NCBI GenBank assembly: GCA_041744735.1
Contig: JBGTKH010000252.1
Span: forward strand, 1 to 17,596
Length of the DNA stretch: 17,596 nucleotides
Reading direction: 5' to 3'
From: JBGTKH01 sp041744735
GTDB taxonomy: Bacteria > Planctomycetota > Planctomycetia > Pirellulales > Pirellulaceae
The position numbers and the translations under genes were made by a program. Each line of letters begins with the position of its first letter. The stretch's first letter is position 1. Below, piece by piece: positions 1-6,686 of this stretch. Below the pieces are notes generated by a model. That model had not been told where the DNA came from and did no database searches. It worked only from the letters and a program-made list of their open reading frames with translations.

Positions 1-744
1 CATCGGCTCTTTGGCCACCTTGAAGGCGTCCATCTGAGAACTGGTCATCAGGTCGTACGTCTTCTTCAGAATTTTCAGGTGGTCTTCGGCCGCCGAGCCG
101 CGGTTCTGGCCGATGAAGCCCGTCTCGACCAATTCCAGGGCCTTCATGCGTTGCAGCAAGCGCTGTTGATCCAAGCCCATGTCCAGGTTCCGCACTTGGC
201 CGGTGCTGCTGACCGTGAACGGCGCCCAAGCCATGCCCAGGAAGCCTGGCCCCACGCTGCCGCCGCCGACCGCGACGAACGGCGGAATTTGCAGTTCCGG
301 CCGCTGGTCGATCGTCTCATGCGAGACGACCGCGCCGTAGCTGGGGTGTTCGATATTCGGGTTCGGCACATAGCCGGTGTGCATGTAGTAGCGGCCACGG
401 CCGTGATCGGCTTCGCGAGTGCTCATGCTGCGGACGACCGCCAGTTTGTCCATCACGTTGGCCGTCATCGGCATGTGTTCGCTGATCTGCACGTCGCCCT
501 TGGTGCTGATCGGGCGGAAGGGACCGCCGGTGTTCGCGCCGGGCTTAAGATCCCAGATGTCCATTGTGGAGGGACCGCCGCTCATCCAGAGCAGGATCGC
601 CGACTTGCGGCGGCTCTTTAGATCGGCTGCATGCGTCCGCAGCGTGTGGCCCAGCGTCAAGGCCGGAATCGTCATTGCCGACGCTCCCGCCATGTGCGTC
701 ATAAAATGCCGACGACTCATCCCCTTAGGTACGATACTGTTCAT
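1..744 (-). CDS. DUF1501 family secreted protein (N-terminal part)
   Basis: The frame is open from an ATG at 744 through the left window edge, giving 248 codons of an incomplete protein. The start is supported by GGGAG about 9 nt upstream. The N-terminus has a twin-arginine signal (SRRHFM, residues 10-15) followed by a hydrophobic alanine-rich stretch, so Tat export is likely. Residues 50-70 carry LLWMSGGPSTMDIWDLKPG, the characteristic early block of DUF1501, a family related in fold to alkaline phosphatases and sulfatases. Further typical blocks are VVRSMSTREADHGRGRYYMH and the HPSYGAVVS segment. DUF1501 proteins are very abundant in planctomycetes and normally follow a PSCyt2/PSD1 gene, as here: the upstream gene ends 86 nt before this start on the same strand. 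The substrate is unknown; a role in exported polymer or sulfated-compound degradation is inference only. Confidence 0.93.
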   Translation of the reverse strand, partial: MNSIVPKGMSRRHFMTHMAGASAMTIPALTLGHTLRTHAADLKSRRKSAILLWMSGGPSTMDIWDLKPGANTGGPFRPISTKGDVQISEHMPMTANVMDKLAVVRSMSTREADHGRGRYYMHTGYVPNPNIEHPSYGAVVSHETIDQRPELQIPPFVAVGGGSVGPGFLGMAWAPFTVSSTGQVRNLDMGLDQQRLLQRMKALELVETGFIGQNRGSAAEDHLKILKKTYDLMTSSQMDAFKVAKEPM

Positions 745-775
745 AGTTTTCGGTCTCCCGTGTGAGTGCTTCTGT

Positions 776-805
776 GAAACCTGTTTCCGCGAGAAACTGG
801 GTTTC
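776..805. repeat. imperfect inverted repeat between the PSCyt2/PSD1 and DUF1501 genes
   Basis: GAAACCTGTTTC (776-787) pairs with GAAACTGGGTTTC (793-805) with one bulge and a 5-nt loop. It lies in the 86-nt gap of a presumed two-gene operon. No T-run follows on the minus strand, so it does not look like a terminator; it may be an mRNA-stabilising hairpin or a small repeat element. Confidence 0.45.
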
Positions 806-830
806 TAAAAAGGCTGATTGGTGAAAAGGT

Positions 831-2522
831 TTAGTGGTTAAAAATAAACTCGTTGCTGTTGAGAACCGCCCACCACACGTCCTGCAAAGCCGACGCGGTG
901 TCACCTTTGCGTGCGATCAGCAGTTGATTGGCGATGCCAAGTTCCGATGACGAGGGCTTGCGAGTCAGGGCAGCCAGAAACAGGTATTCGATCTGCTCCG
1001 GTGGCCGCTTGCCGCTCTTGGCGACTTGCGCTAGGAAGCTTCCCTCCTCGGTGCCGGTCGCCTTCTTGATCAAGTCGCCGTTCATCATCATCAGCGCTTG
1101 AGGAATTGTGCCGTTAAAGGTCGTGGCTTCATCTCCTTCGTCAGTGCCGAAAGCGATGGTGAACTGTTGCAGCCATTCGGTCTTCGTTTTCTCTTGCTCT
1201 TCGTAAGTGCCGCGAGTCTTGTGGGCCTCGGTTGCCGTTAGCAGCGACTCGTACAACTCCTCGGCACGCATCTGCCGCAGATAGAAGTGGCTGAACTTCG
1301 GCGTCTCACCGAGCAATGGGTCGTCGCTGGCGTTGGAAGACGTGGTTTTGCTCGACAGCGAATACGGTTCGCTCAACGCAATCCAACGAATCAACTCTTT
1401 AATGTTGAAGCTGTTCTTTCGCAACTCTTGTCCGAGATAGTCGAGCAGCGCCGGATGCGACGGCGGGTTGTGCGGCCCCAGGTCGTCAATCGGCTTCGTA
1501 AAACCGTAGCCCAGGAAATGCGCCCACATCCGATTCGCCATCATCCTGTCCATGAACTCGGACTTGACGACCAACTTGCCCAACTCCGTTCGCCGGTCCA
1601 CGTCCGAAACAAAACCGCTGCGACCGATCTCGGCGCCGTCCACGAAGATCGGATATGCAACTTTCAGCAACCCGTTGCGCAGTTCGAAGTAGATCTCCGC
1701 TTCTTCCGGATTGCTGCCTTCACCTGAAAAATCTTCGTTGACCAATTCAGCCGAGGCGATGTCGCGCGTGCCGGGCACAAACTGCCGCAAAGTTCGCGTC
1801 TGTCGGAGGAAGGCATTCATCTCCCAGAATTTCTGCTGCTTCCATTCATTGAACGGATGATTGTGGCACTGCGTGCATTGAACCTGTAATCCCAGAAAGA
1901 TTTTGGTCACGTCCGCAGTGGCCTGCGTGGCCATTTCGGCATTTACTTTGTCGGCCAGGAAATTCACGGCACCGTTGAAGCCCGGCTCCCCAGGCACGGT
2001 GACGCCGGTCGCCGTGACCAATTCCATAACCATCGCGTCGTATGGCTTGTTGCGAGCGAACGAATCACGCAGGTATTTCTGCAAGCCCGCACGATTCGCC
2101 ATGGCATCGCGGCCCGTGCCGCCACTGCGTCCGATCAGAACGTTCGTCCACAGGGTCGTCCAGGTACGAGCGTATTCTTCCGTGTACGTCTCGTCGTAGA
2201 GCAACTTGTTAACCAGCTTCGATCGCTTGTCGGGCGACGAATCTTTCAGAAACGCTTCCGTCTCGTCCACCGAAGGAATGCGGCCGATCACGTCCAAGTA
2301 CAACCGCCGGCACCATTCGCCTTCAGTCGCCGGCGCCGAAGGTGTGATTTGGTAGTCCGTCCACACTTGGCGGATCTGCTCGTTGATGAAGCGGACCTGT
2401 GGGCTGCCCGACTCGTACGCCGGACTTGCATCTCCGGGAGCAGCGAGTGCCGCCGGTGCAATCAACGCTAAAACGAAACCTGACAATGCTGCGAGCGAGC
2501 AAGATGTGTTGACCCTAGTCAT
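831..2522 (-). CDS. secreted PSCyt2/PSD1 (DUF1549/DUF1553) protein with CxxCH motif
   Basis: This 563-residue protein starts at the ATG at 2522. An in-frame upstream ATG at 2597 would put 25 basic, non-signal residues in front of an obvious signal peptide. The chosen start has GAGG about 6 nt upstream. The signal peptide (1 to about 28, ending AALAA) indicates export. Residues about 45-240 match PSCyt2 (DUF1549): RRLYLDVIGRIPS and the VQCTQCHNHPFNEW block, with CTQCH at 216-220, a haem-binding-type CxxCH. Residues about 305-540 match PSD1 (DUF1553): KSEFMDRMMANRMWAHFLGY, LGPHNPPSHPALLDYL and RAEELYESLLTA. The family is a planctomycete/verrucomicrobial hallmark of unknown biochemistry and is usually paired with DUF1501, which follows here. 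Haem attachment is possible from the motif but not shown. There is no PSCyt1 domain in front, so this is the shorter architecture. Confidence 0.93.
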   Translation of the reverse strand: MTRVNTSCSLAALSGFVLALIAPAALAAPGDASPAYESGSPQVRFINEQIRQVWTDYQITPSAPATEGEWCRRLYLDVIGRIPSVDETEAFLKDSSPDKRSKLVNKLLYDETYTEEYARTWTTLWTNVLIGRSGGTGRDAMANRAGLQKYLRDSFARNKPYDAMVMELVTATGVTVPGEPGFNGAVNFLADKVNAEMATQATADVTKIFLGLQVQCTQCHNHPFNEWKQQKFWEMNAFLRQTRTLRQFVPGTRDIASAELVNEDFSGEGSNPEEAEIYFELRNGLLKVAYPIFVDGAEIGRSGFVSDVDRRTELGKLVVKSEFMDRMMANRMWAHFLGYGFTKPIDDLGPHNPPSHPALLDYLGQELRKNSFNIKELIRWIALSEPYSLSSKTTSSNASDDPLLGETPKFSHFYLRQMRAEELYESLLTATEAHKTRGTYEEQEKTKTEWLQQFTIAFGTDEGDEATTFNGTIPQALMMMNGDLIKKATGTEEGSFLAQVAKSGKRPPEQIEYLFLAALTRKPSSSELGIANQLLIARKGDTASALQDVWWAVLNSNEFIFNH

Positions 2523-2642
2523 GTTAATCCTCAATTCTCTCTGCTTGCGTACCAACCGTACACACCCTGACCTCGCAGTATGAAACGGCGAGGCCAACGA
2601 AAAGTACTCAAAACGCTGCGGATTTTTCCGCTAAGTTCATTC

Positions 2643-2670
2643 ATGCTAATGCCGTAGCACCATTAGTCAA
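2643..2670 (-). promoter_or_regulatory. candidate sigma-70-type promoter of the PSCyt2/PSD1-DUF1501 pair
   Basis: On the minus strand TTGACT (2665-2670) is followed after 16 nt by TAGCAT (2643-2648), about 120 nt before the start codon at 2522. The -35 box is a 5/6 match to TTGACA and the -10 box only 4/6 to TATAAT. This is a by-eye consensus match, and planctomycete promoters are poorly defined. Confidence 0.3.
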
Positions 2671-2730
2671 TCGTACCCCCCGATGTTGCCGACGGAAATC
2701 TCCGCATCCACCGGATCAACTTGGGAATAC

Positions 2731-2799
2731 GTAGCCGAAGTCGCAAGACTTCAGGGCCATCGTCCTGTGGGAAAACTGAACTCGTGCGAGTTCAGCTAC
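2731..2799. repeat. GTAGC...GCTAC inverted repeat element, copy 1
   Basis: The left arm (2731-2754, starting GTAGCCGAAGTCGC) pairs with the right arm (2776-2799, ending GAGTTCAGCTAC) at 20 of 24 positions across a 21-nt spacer. Each arm is also internally palindromic. It begins GTAGC and ends GCTAC, like the elements at 4438, 5994, 11840 and 13713, and shares the GAAGTCG...GACTTC core with those at 4438 and 11840. It lies between two minus-strand transcription units and has no coding content. Confidence 0.75.
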
Positions 2800-2865
2800 G
2801 AAGTCGTCCACAGCCTTTCAGCGGTGTATCGTAATCACGCAACTGTTGCGAAACAATACACGCAA

Positions 2866-2917
2866 AATAAAACAGGCGAGTTGGGAGCCGGCCGAATGCC
2901 AAGCTCCCAACTCGCCT
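2866..2917 (-). terminator. Rho-independent terminator, minus strand
   Basis: The arms 2874-2888 and 2903-2917 form a perfect 15-bp stem (AGGCGAGTTGGGAGC) with a 14-nt loop. On the minus strand the stem is followed directly by TGTTTTATTTT. This is the standard arrangement, pointing the right way for the genes at 3221-4365, which lie upstream on that strand. On the plus strand no T-run follows. It is about 300 nt beyond the stop of the small membrane protein. Confidence 0.75.
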
Positions 2918-3220
2918 TGTGCCTGCGGATTCCGTGTTAAACGGCCGCCCGGCCTTTGCCTCTCTCTGTCGCCGGGTGCCTCAAATCACTGTTCCCGAAG
3001 ACTTCTGCAGCCTGTGTATTTCGAGCATTTCTGCCGACAGGTTGTGTTTGCCTCTTCCAGAAGCCGGCCCCACAGTTCGACTCTTCTCTGTTCCAGCCCC
3101 GCAGGTCGTCCCGAAATCCGCTACCAGACGATACGTTGGCTATCGCACGTAAGAAGCAAACCGAGTGCCAATCGTTTCACGGCGACGTGACGACGAGGTT
3201 GCCGCTCACGACGTAGTGGT

Positions 3221-3484
3221 TTAACGTCGACCGCGACGGGAAATCCAAACCACGACCTGCCGCAGCAGACTGACCGCGACCATCAGTAGCACGGGCGCGG
3301 CTAACGTGAAGAGAATGAACGCCAACTTCAGCGACTGGCCGCCCTCTTGTGCTCGCACCATGTAGGACGCCGCCGCCGCCACAACTGCCAGAACGAGCAT
3401 CACCATCATCAGGCCGGCCAGTCCAAAGCGCGGCTGCCACGGCTTAGGAACATTCGAGGGCGGGATGCTGCCTTGGTCGGCCAT
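3221..3484 (-). CDS. small two-helix membrane protein, unknown function
   Basis: 87 residues starting MADQGSIPPSNVPKPWQP. Two hydrophobic segments are clear: residues about 20-43 (FGLAGLMMVMLVLAVVAAAA) and about 53-76 (LKLAFILFTLAAPVLLMVAV). A short Pro-rich head precedes them and a basic tail (SRRGRR) follows, consistent with a small inner-membrane hairpin protein. It starts only 17 nt after the phosphoesterase stop on the same strand, so the two are very probably co-transcribed and share the terminator at 2866-2917. I do not recognise the family; the context suggests, but does not show, a functional link with the phosphoesterase. Confidence 0.8.
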   Translation of the reverse strand: MADQGSIPPSNVPKPWQPRFGLAGLMMVMLVLAVVAAAASYMVRAQEGGQSLKLAFILFTLAAPVLLMVAVSLLRQVVVWISRRGRR

Positions 3485-3501
3485 GAGTCACGTTGGCTGA
3501 A

Positions 3502-4365
3502 TCAGTTCAGCGGCCGGATGCGCTCGACGATTTGCTGGTGCGACATGCGTTCCGCAATCGGCAGTATGACGTAACGGGCACGCTCGCCGCAACAGTCCAG
3601 AATAATCTGTTTGTCGTTGGGCGTGCGGCAGCCGTCGGGACACGGTTCGTGACCGTGAATCAACACGCTCGCACCGAGCGCTTTGGCAAAAGCCTCAGCG
3701 TTCTGCACGCGATAATCACGCCCCCACACCAATCGAAACGCGGCCCCCCGCGGCGCCAGATCGGCCGGCTCGAACGGCCGCTCGAAGATGCTCATGTCGA
3801 ATTCGCCTAGATCCGTTCCGTCGGGCAAGCTGTGGCAAATGAACACGCCGCTCGCCGTTCGCACGGCCAACGGGCACGTGCGCAGGAATTCAAAATACGC
3901 ATCTCGCACTCGTGGCGTCTCGCTGCCATACATTTCTTGCAGGCCCGTGCGAAAGAGCAGGTTGAGCACGCGCTGCGATTTGACGATGGTAAAATCCGTC
4001 AACTCCGCCAACTCGTGATTGCTGAGGATAAAGTGGAATCGCTCCGGATATTCAGTCTTCAGCCGCGCGACGTCCTCCAGCATCAAATGCGACATGCAGC
4101 CGCCCGACGGATACGTCGGCCCGCCGTGACAAACTTCCTGCACCACCAAATGCCGCCGCGGCCGCGCGTTCAGATCCGCAATCTCGAGCAGCTTTTTGAA
4201 GTTCAGCCGATTGCCGTGCAAATCCGCCGTAACCATCACATCGTTAGCCGACTCGGACGTCAATACGACCACGTTCCCCTGCCGCGCCGGCGTATTGCGA
4301 TTCGCCTCGGCCGCCTGCAGATAGGTGGCGACGACCCGTTGGATGGTTTCCTGAGAAGCAACCAT
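3502..4365 (-). CDS. calcineurin-like metallophosphoesterase, atypical
   Basis: 287 residues if started at the ATG at 4365 (MVASQETIQRVVATYL). An upstream in-frame ATG at 4473 would read through the repeat element at 4438-4482, so I reject it. The metallophosphoesterase blocks are visible: VMVTADLHGNRLNF in place of GDxHG; FHFILSNHELAEL, giving the NHE motif; VFICHSLPDG, a metal-ligand His; and VLIHGHEPCPDG, the GHxxP block. The usual second block (GDxVDRG) is not recognisable; RRHLVVQEVCHGGPTYPSGG lies in that interval. This looks like a divergent PP2A/ApaH-type phosphatase subgroup. No signal peptide is seen, so it is probably cytoplasmic. The substrate (phosphoprotein or dinucleotide polyphosphate) cannot be read from the sequence. 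It is followed 17 nt later by a small membrane protein. Confidence 0.85.
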   Translation of the reverse strand: MVASQETIQRVVATYLQAAEANRNTPARQGNVVVLTSESANDVMVTADLHGNRLNFKKLLEIADLNARPRRHLVVQEVCHGGPTYPSGGCMSHLMLEDVARLKTEYPERFHFILSNHELAELTDFTIVKSQRVLNLLFRTGLQEMYGSETPRVRDAYFEFLRTCPLAVRTASGVFICHSLPDGTDLGEFDMSIFERPFEPADLAPRGAAFRLVWGRDYRVQNAEAFAKALGASVLIHGHEPCPDGCRTPNDKQIILDCCGERARYVILPIAERMSHQQIVERIRPLN

Positions 4366-4437
4366 GATGGCCCCAAAGGCTACCACGTTTGATAGCAGGT
4401 GTCCACAAATTCGAAAGACGGGTAGTGGAACATTTTG

Positions 4438-4482
4438 GTAGCCGAAGTCGTGAGACTTCGGAAGTGTCACCACTTCCGCTAC
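4438..4482. repeat. GTAGC...GCTAC element, copy 2 (degenerate)
   Basis: It starts GTAGCCGAAGTCG, with GAAGTCGTGAGACTTC forming a hairpin. It continues with GAAGTG/CACTTC (4461-4466 and 4471-4476) and ends CTTCCGCTAC, whose reverse complement matches the left end at 9 of 10 bases. It belongs with the copies at 2731 and 11840 by its shared core. It lies in the 284-bp gap between the divergent phosphoesterase and the small exported protein, which otherwise holds nothing I can name. Confidence 0.65.
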
Positions 4483-4649
4483 GGGAACTTGTACCTCTAC
4501 CGAAAGACGTAATGCCGCTGGGCGCGTTTCGTCGGCGTTGCGCCGACTACGATCAACCCGCCTGTGCCGATTTTCTCAATTTTCCCAATTGTAACGCCGA
4601 TGAACGATTCTAGGCAGCGTAACCAGCCCGCGGAAAGGAATCCCTCGAC

Positions 4650-4946
4650 ATGAAACGTGCGCTACTAGCACTGACGGCCGCGATGATGCTCTTGGCCAGC
4701 CAGACAGGCTGTCAATTGACGCAGAGCGCGGCCTGTGGTCGCTGCAACGGCGGCTGCCCAAACTGCGGCAACGGATACGTGTACGGCAGCCGAGATGCCC
4801 CCGGCTTCTTTGACATGGTGCACGCCAAGAAAGCCGCCCGAAGAGCCGCCGCCGGTCCGCAAACGCCGACCTACAGCTATCCCTACTACACAACTCGCGG
4901 CCCGCGCGACTTCCTCGCAGACAACCCGCCCAGCATTGGGCGATGA
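4650..4946 (+). CDS. small Cys-rich lipoprotein-like exported protein
   Basis: 98 residues with AAAGGA about 12 nt before the ATG. The N-terminus (MKRALLALTAAMMLLASQTGC) is a classic export signal ending at Cys21. The Cys at that place suggests lipidation, although QTGC is a poor lipobox because -3 is Gln. A Cys/Gly-rich patch follows (CGRCNGGCPNCGNG, residues 29-42), then a basic helix and a C-terminus reading RDFLADNPPSIGR. Small proteins with this combination and an NPPSIG tail are, to my knowledge, common in Pirellulales and uncharacterised. It is convergent with the minus-strand gene ending at 4984, 37 bp away. Metal binding or disulfide formation by the Cys patch is inference. Confidence 0.82.
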   Translation: MKRALLALTAAMMLLASQTGCQLTQSAACGRCNGGCPNCGNGYVYGSRDAPGFFDMVHAKKAARRAAAGPQTPTYSYPYYTTRGPRDFLADNPPSIGR

Positions 4947-4983
4947 TGTCGGGCGAGCCACTCGGTTCGGCGCTCGCGGCCAT

Positions 4984-5883
4984 TCATCGTCTCAGCATCT
5001 GAGCCACTTCAAGACCGATCAGCATCAGAACCGCTAGTACGACGAAAACGAGCGCGGCTCGCAGCCACATTGGCAATTGCGAGGTAAGCGGAATGTGCTC
5101 TTGCCCGGGATGAAACGGCCCGGTCGGCGAAGCGGCGGCTGAGGTCAAGTCGTCGGTTCGTGATTGACGAGCCCGAACCAAGAGCTGAATTCCCTCTCGC
5201 GATTCATCGAGCATCTCCAGCAGTTTTCGCCCTAGGCACCCCAGCCGCCCGCGGACAGATTTGCTTTCCTGCCGAATCACGCGCTCCAGGTAATCCGCAA
5301 CAACTTTCGGAGATCTTTGGAGTTCATCCAGGGCCAGCTCCGCATGCTGGCTCATCAGTCGCTCGTAGATGGCCTGCACGTACTTGGCCAATTCCGCCGA
5401 CCGTTCCGCGACCAGACATCGAAGTGGCAGCATGTCGTCGGGAACGTGCGCGGAGAAGCGTTCCCAAACCTGTAACTCGCGAGCGAGCGCCGCGACTGCC
5501 GGCAGATAGACGTCGTCATCGTCGCAGTTCAGCGAATCAACAGTCGCCTCGGCCAGCGGCATCGCGAACGCGGGCTCCGCCGTATTCCTCAGCATCATCA
5601 CCTTGCTCATTTCGTATTGCACGCTGTTGCGCTGAAGAATATAGACCAACCGAAACCAAAGTCCGGGATGGCGTCCTGCCAGAAACGCCCGAATGACGAG
5701 CCGCCGCGCCTGGCGACGAAACGTCTGCCGCGCCCGCTCTGGAACAAGATGCAAGCAACGCCGACGTTGATCGGCCAATCGAATCACGCACGACGTTATA
5801 AAACCAACGCCCGTGCATCCCACGCGAATCAAGGTTTCAATAGTCAGTATCCGGCCGAGCAGCGATGAAACGTCGTCTTGCAT
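4984..5883 (-). CDS. unrecognised protein with C-terminal membrane anchor
   Basis: 299 residues; the ATG at 5883 has AAAGG 7 nt upstream. I do not recognise the family. Near the N-terminus there is a moderately hydrophobic segment (residues about 17-34, LIRVGCTGVGFITSCVIR) followed by an Arg-rich stretch. The middle is predicted helical and charged, with an acidic run (NCDDDDVYLP) near residue 119. The last 30 residues hold a clear transmembrane helix (LRAALVFVVLAVLMLIGLEV) followed by a short tail, as in tail-anchored proteins. The bulk may therefore face the cytoplasm, with one or two membrane passes. It is a single gene, with the 31-bp repeat array upstream and a convergent small gene downstream. 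Codon use is consistent with its neighbours. Confidence 0.75.
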   Translation of the reverse strand: MQDDVSSLLGRILTIETLIRVGCTGVGFITSCVIRLADQRRRCLHLVPERARQTFRRQARRLVIRAFLAGRHPGLWFRLVYILQRNSVQYEMSKVMMLRNTAEPAFAMPLAEATVDSLNCDDDDVYLPAVAALARELQVWERFSAHVPDDMLPLRCLVAERSAELAKYVQAIYERLMSQHAELALDELQRSPKVVADYLERVIRQESKSVRGRLGCLGRKLLEMLDESREGIQLLVRARQSRTDDLTSAAASPTGPFHPGQEHIPLTSQLPMWLRAALVFVVLAVLMLIGLEVAQMLRR

Positions 5884-5993
5884 TTCAGTGCCTTTCCGTC
5901 AATAGAGGCCGGTTGACCTTGTTGACAGAGAAGCGTCGTCAATCGCTCGGGCAAGACAGAGGCTGTGCAAAAAAAGTCGTTTAGCGCTCTACT

Positions 5994-6151
5994 GTAGCTT
6001 GGCTCTCTGAGCCGAGTGTCTTGCGTAGCTTGGCTCTCTGAGCCGAGTGTCTTGTGTAGCTTGGCTCTCTGAGCCGAGTGTCTTGTGTAGCTTGGCTCTC
6101 TGAGCCGAGTGTCTTGCGGTTTATCGCGCTCGGCTCGGAGAGCCAAGCTAC
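5994..6151. repeat. four 31-bp tandem repeats plus one inverted copy
   Basis: Four almost identical 31-bp units start at 5994, 6025, 6056 and 6087. Each reads GTAGCTTGGCTCTCTGAGCC followed by GAGTGTCTTG and C or T. At 6129-6151 lies an inverted copy of the first 23 bases with one change, ending GCCAAGCTAC. Each unit can form a small hairpin (GGCTC/GAGCC with a 3-nt loop). The whole element begins GTAGC and ends GCTAC, like the other inverted elements in this window, so it reads as one such element whose left arm was amplified fourfold. There are no unique spacers, so it is not a CRISPR array. Confidence 0.9.
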
Positions 6152-6216
6152 AGAAAGGCCGAGACATTCGTACTCGCGCAACATCAAAACTTGCGGCTAC
6201 GGGCTAGACGATGTCA

Positions 6217-6235
6217 GATTGCCAATCCGTTCTAC
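6217..6235. repeat. degenerate half of a GGATTGCCAATCC-type palindrome
   Basis: GATTGCCAATCCGTTCTAC resembles the right half of the palindrome at 17413-17437 (GATTGCCAATCCGTCCTC). It is a weak, short match in intergenic DNA, reported because the same core occurs in the LamG gene. Confidence 0.4.
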
Positions 6236-6348
6236 GAATCCGATGAATTCGAGCCCATTCGATAGCAGGGCTGCTTGCACAGCAATCGAGGTAGCGATAG
6301 ACTTTTGCGAATTCGCAATTTACGCCTCCAATGGTCTAAGAGAGCGAC

Positions 6349-6546
6349 TTGGAGGGAACCGGAACCCGGGCGTATGCCAGTCCCGAACAGATGGGGAAGC
6401 ACGAAACTCTGCGACAACGACTAGGTGAACGCAAGGAAGATTCCGTCCGTCTCGGCACGGGTCGCCCCGTCCGTCAGTTCGCAGCACCGCTGGCGCAATC
6501 TCAACATCATGCCATGGATGCGAGCTACCGCTACGTCTCTGCGTAA
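6349..6546 (+). pseudogene. possible debris of a Ser/Thr kinase-like gene
   Basis: A 65-codon frame, open only after a stop at 6337, encodes GTGTRAYASPEQMGKHE near its start and TGRPVRQF about 27 residues later. In bacterial Hanks-type kinases the activation segment ends GTxxYxSPEQ, and the later part of the C-lobe often reads SLGxxLYExxTGRxP. The spacing here is shorter than usual, no catalytic loop (HRDxKxxN) or DFG is found upstream, and the frame ends soon after. If real it is a broken remnant; chance resemblance is quite possible. Planctomycete sigma factors of the type encoded next door often neighbour such kinases, which makes the guess reasonable. Confidence 0.25.
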
Positions 6547-6625
6547 CGGAGCACGCGGCACGGACTGCCCCAGTTGTTCTGGCTCCGGACGATGCTTTCA
6601 TTGTCGCGGCACCGGTAGGCAGTAG
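6509..6625 (+). CDS. possible 38-residue zinc-knuckle-like small protein or gene fragment
   Basis: The frame (open from 6425; ATG at 6509) ends with DCPSCSGSGRCFHCRGTGRQ. This is two consecutive CxxCxGxG motifs, the pattern of the DnaJ-type zinc-binding region. No ribosome-binding site precedes the ATG, and the rest of the frame shows no conserved features. It could be a tiny real protein, a C-terminal remnant of a larger one, or part of the same debris as the kinase-like stretch just upstream, whose frame it overlaps. It stops 61 nt before the sigma factor start on the same strand. Confidence 0.35.
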   Translation: MPWMRATATSLRNGARGTDCPSCSGSGRCFHCRGTGRQ

Positions 6626-6686
6626 ACAAAGACCTGTCATGTCCAGCGGTGAATTCACTGTAGTTACCAACATTAGGAGGACCAAC

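Larger units (their letters stand above)
2523..3220. other. intergenic region between two minus-strand units
   Basis: About 700 bp without a supportable gene. It holds the candidate promoter at 2643-2670, the GTAGC element at 2731-2799 and the terminator at 2866-2917. In 2918-3220 I see no conserved-looking frame and no strong secondary structure. The short overlapping plus-strand frames here run through the repeat and the hairpin and show no family signature. Confidence 0.6.
5884..6686. other. intergenic region with repeats and possible gene debris
   Basis: About 800 bp between the divergent gene at 4984-5883 and the sigma factor. Beyond the repeat array (5994-6151), the degenerate palindrome (6217-6235), the kinase-like stretch and the zinc-knuckle frame, I see no confident gene. 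The minus-strand frames at 5844-6187 are translations of the 31-bp repeats (recurring LGSESQATQDT) and are not genes. Confidence 0.6.

Noticed and set aside
2874..2917. Another mobile inverted element rather than a terminator
   Set aside because: The T-rich tract follows only on the minus strand, the direction of the upstream genes, and the ends are not GTAGC/GCTAC.
2683..3216. Several short overlapping plus-strand frames
   Set aside because: They run through a repeat element and the minus-strand terminator hairpin, overlap each other in different frames and show no motif.
4366..4473. N-terminal extension of the phosphoesterase to an ATG at 4473
   Set aside because: The extra 36 codons include a GTAGC repeat element (4438-4482) and do not resemble the family.
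5994..6151. CRISPR-like array of 31-bp repeats
   Set aside because: The units are directly abutting with no unique spacers, the last copy is inverted, and no cas genes are near.
5844..6187. Two overlapping minus-strand frames with repeated LGSESQATQDT peptides
   Set aside because: They are translations of the 31-bp tandem repeats in two frames, with no ribosome-binding site and no other content.
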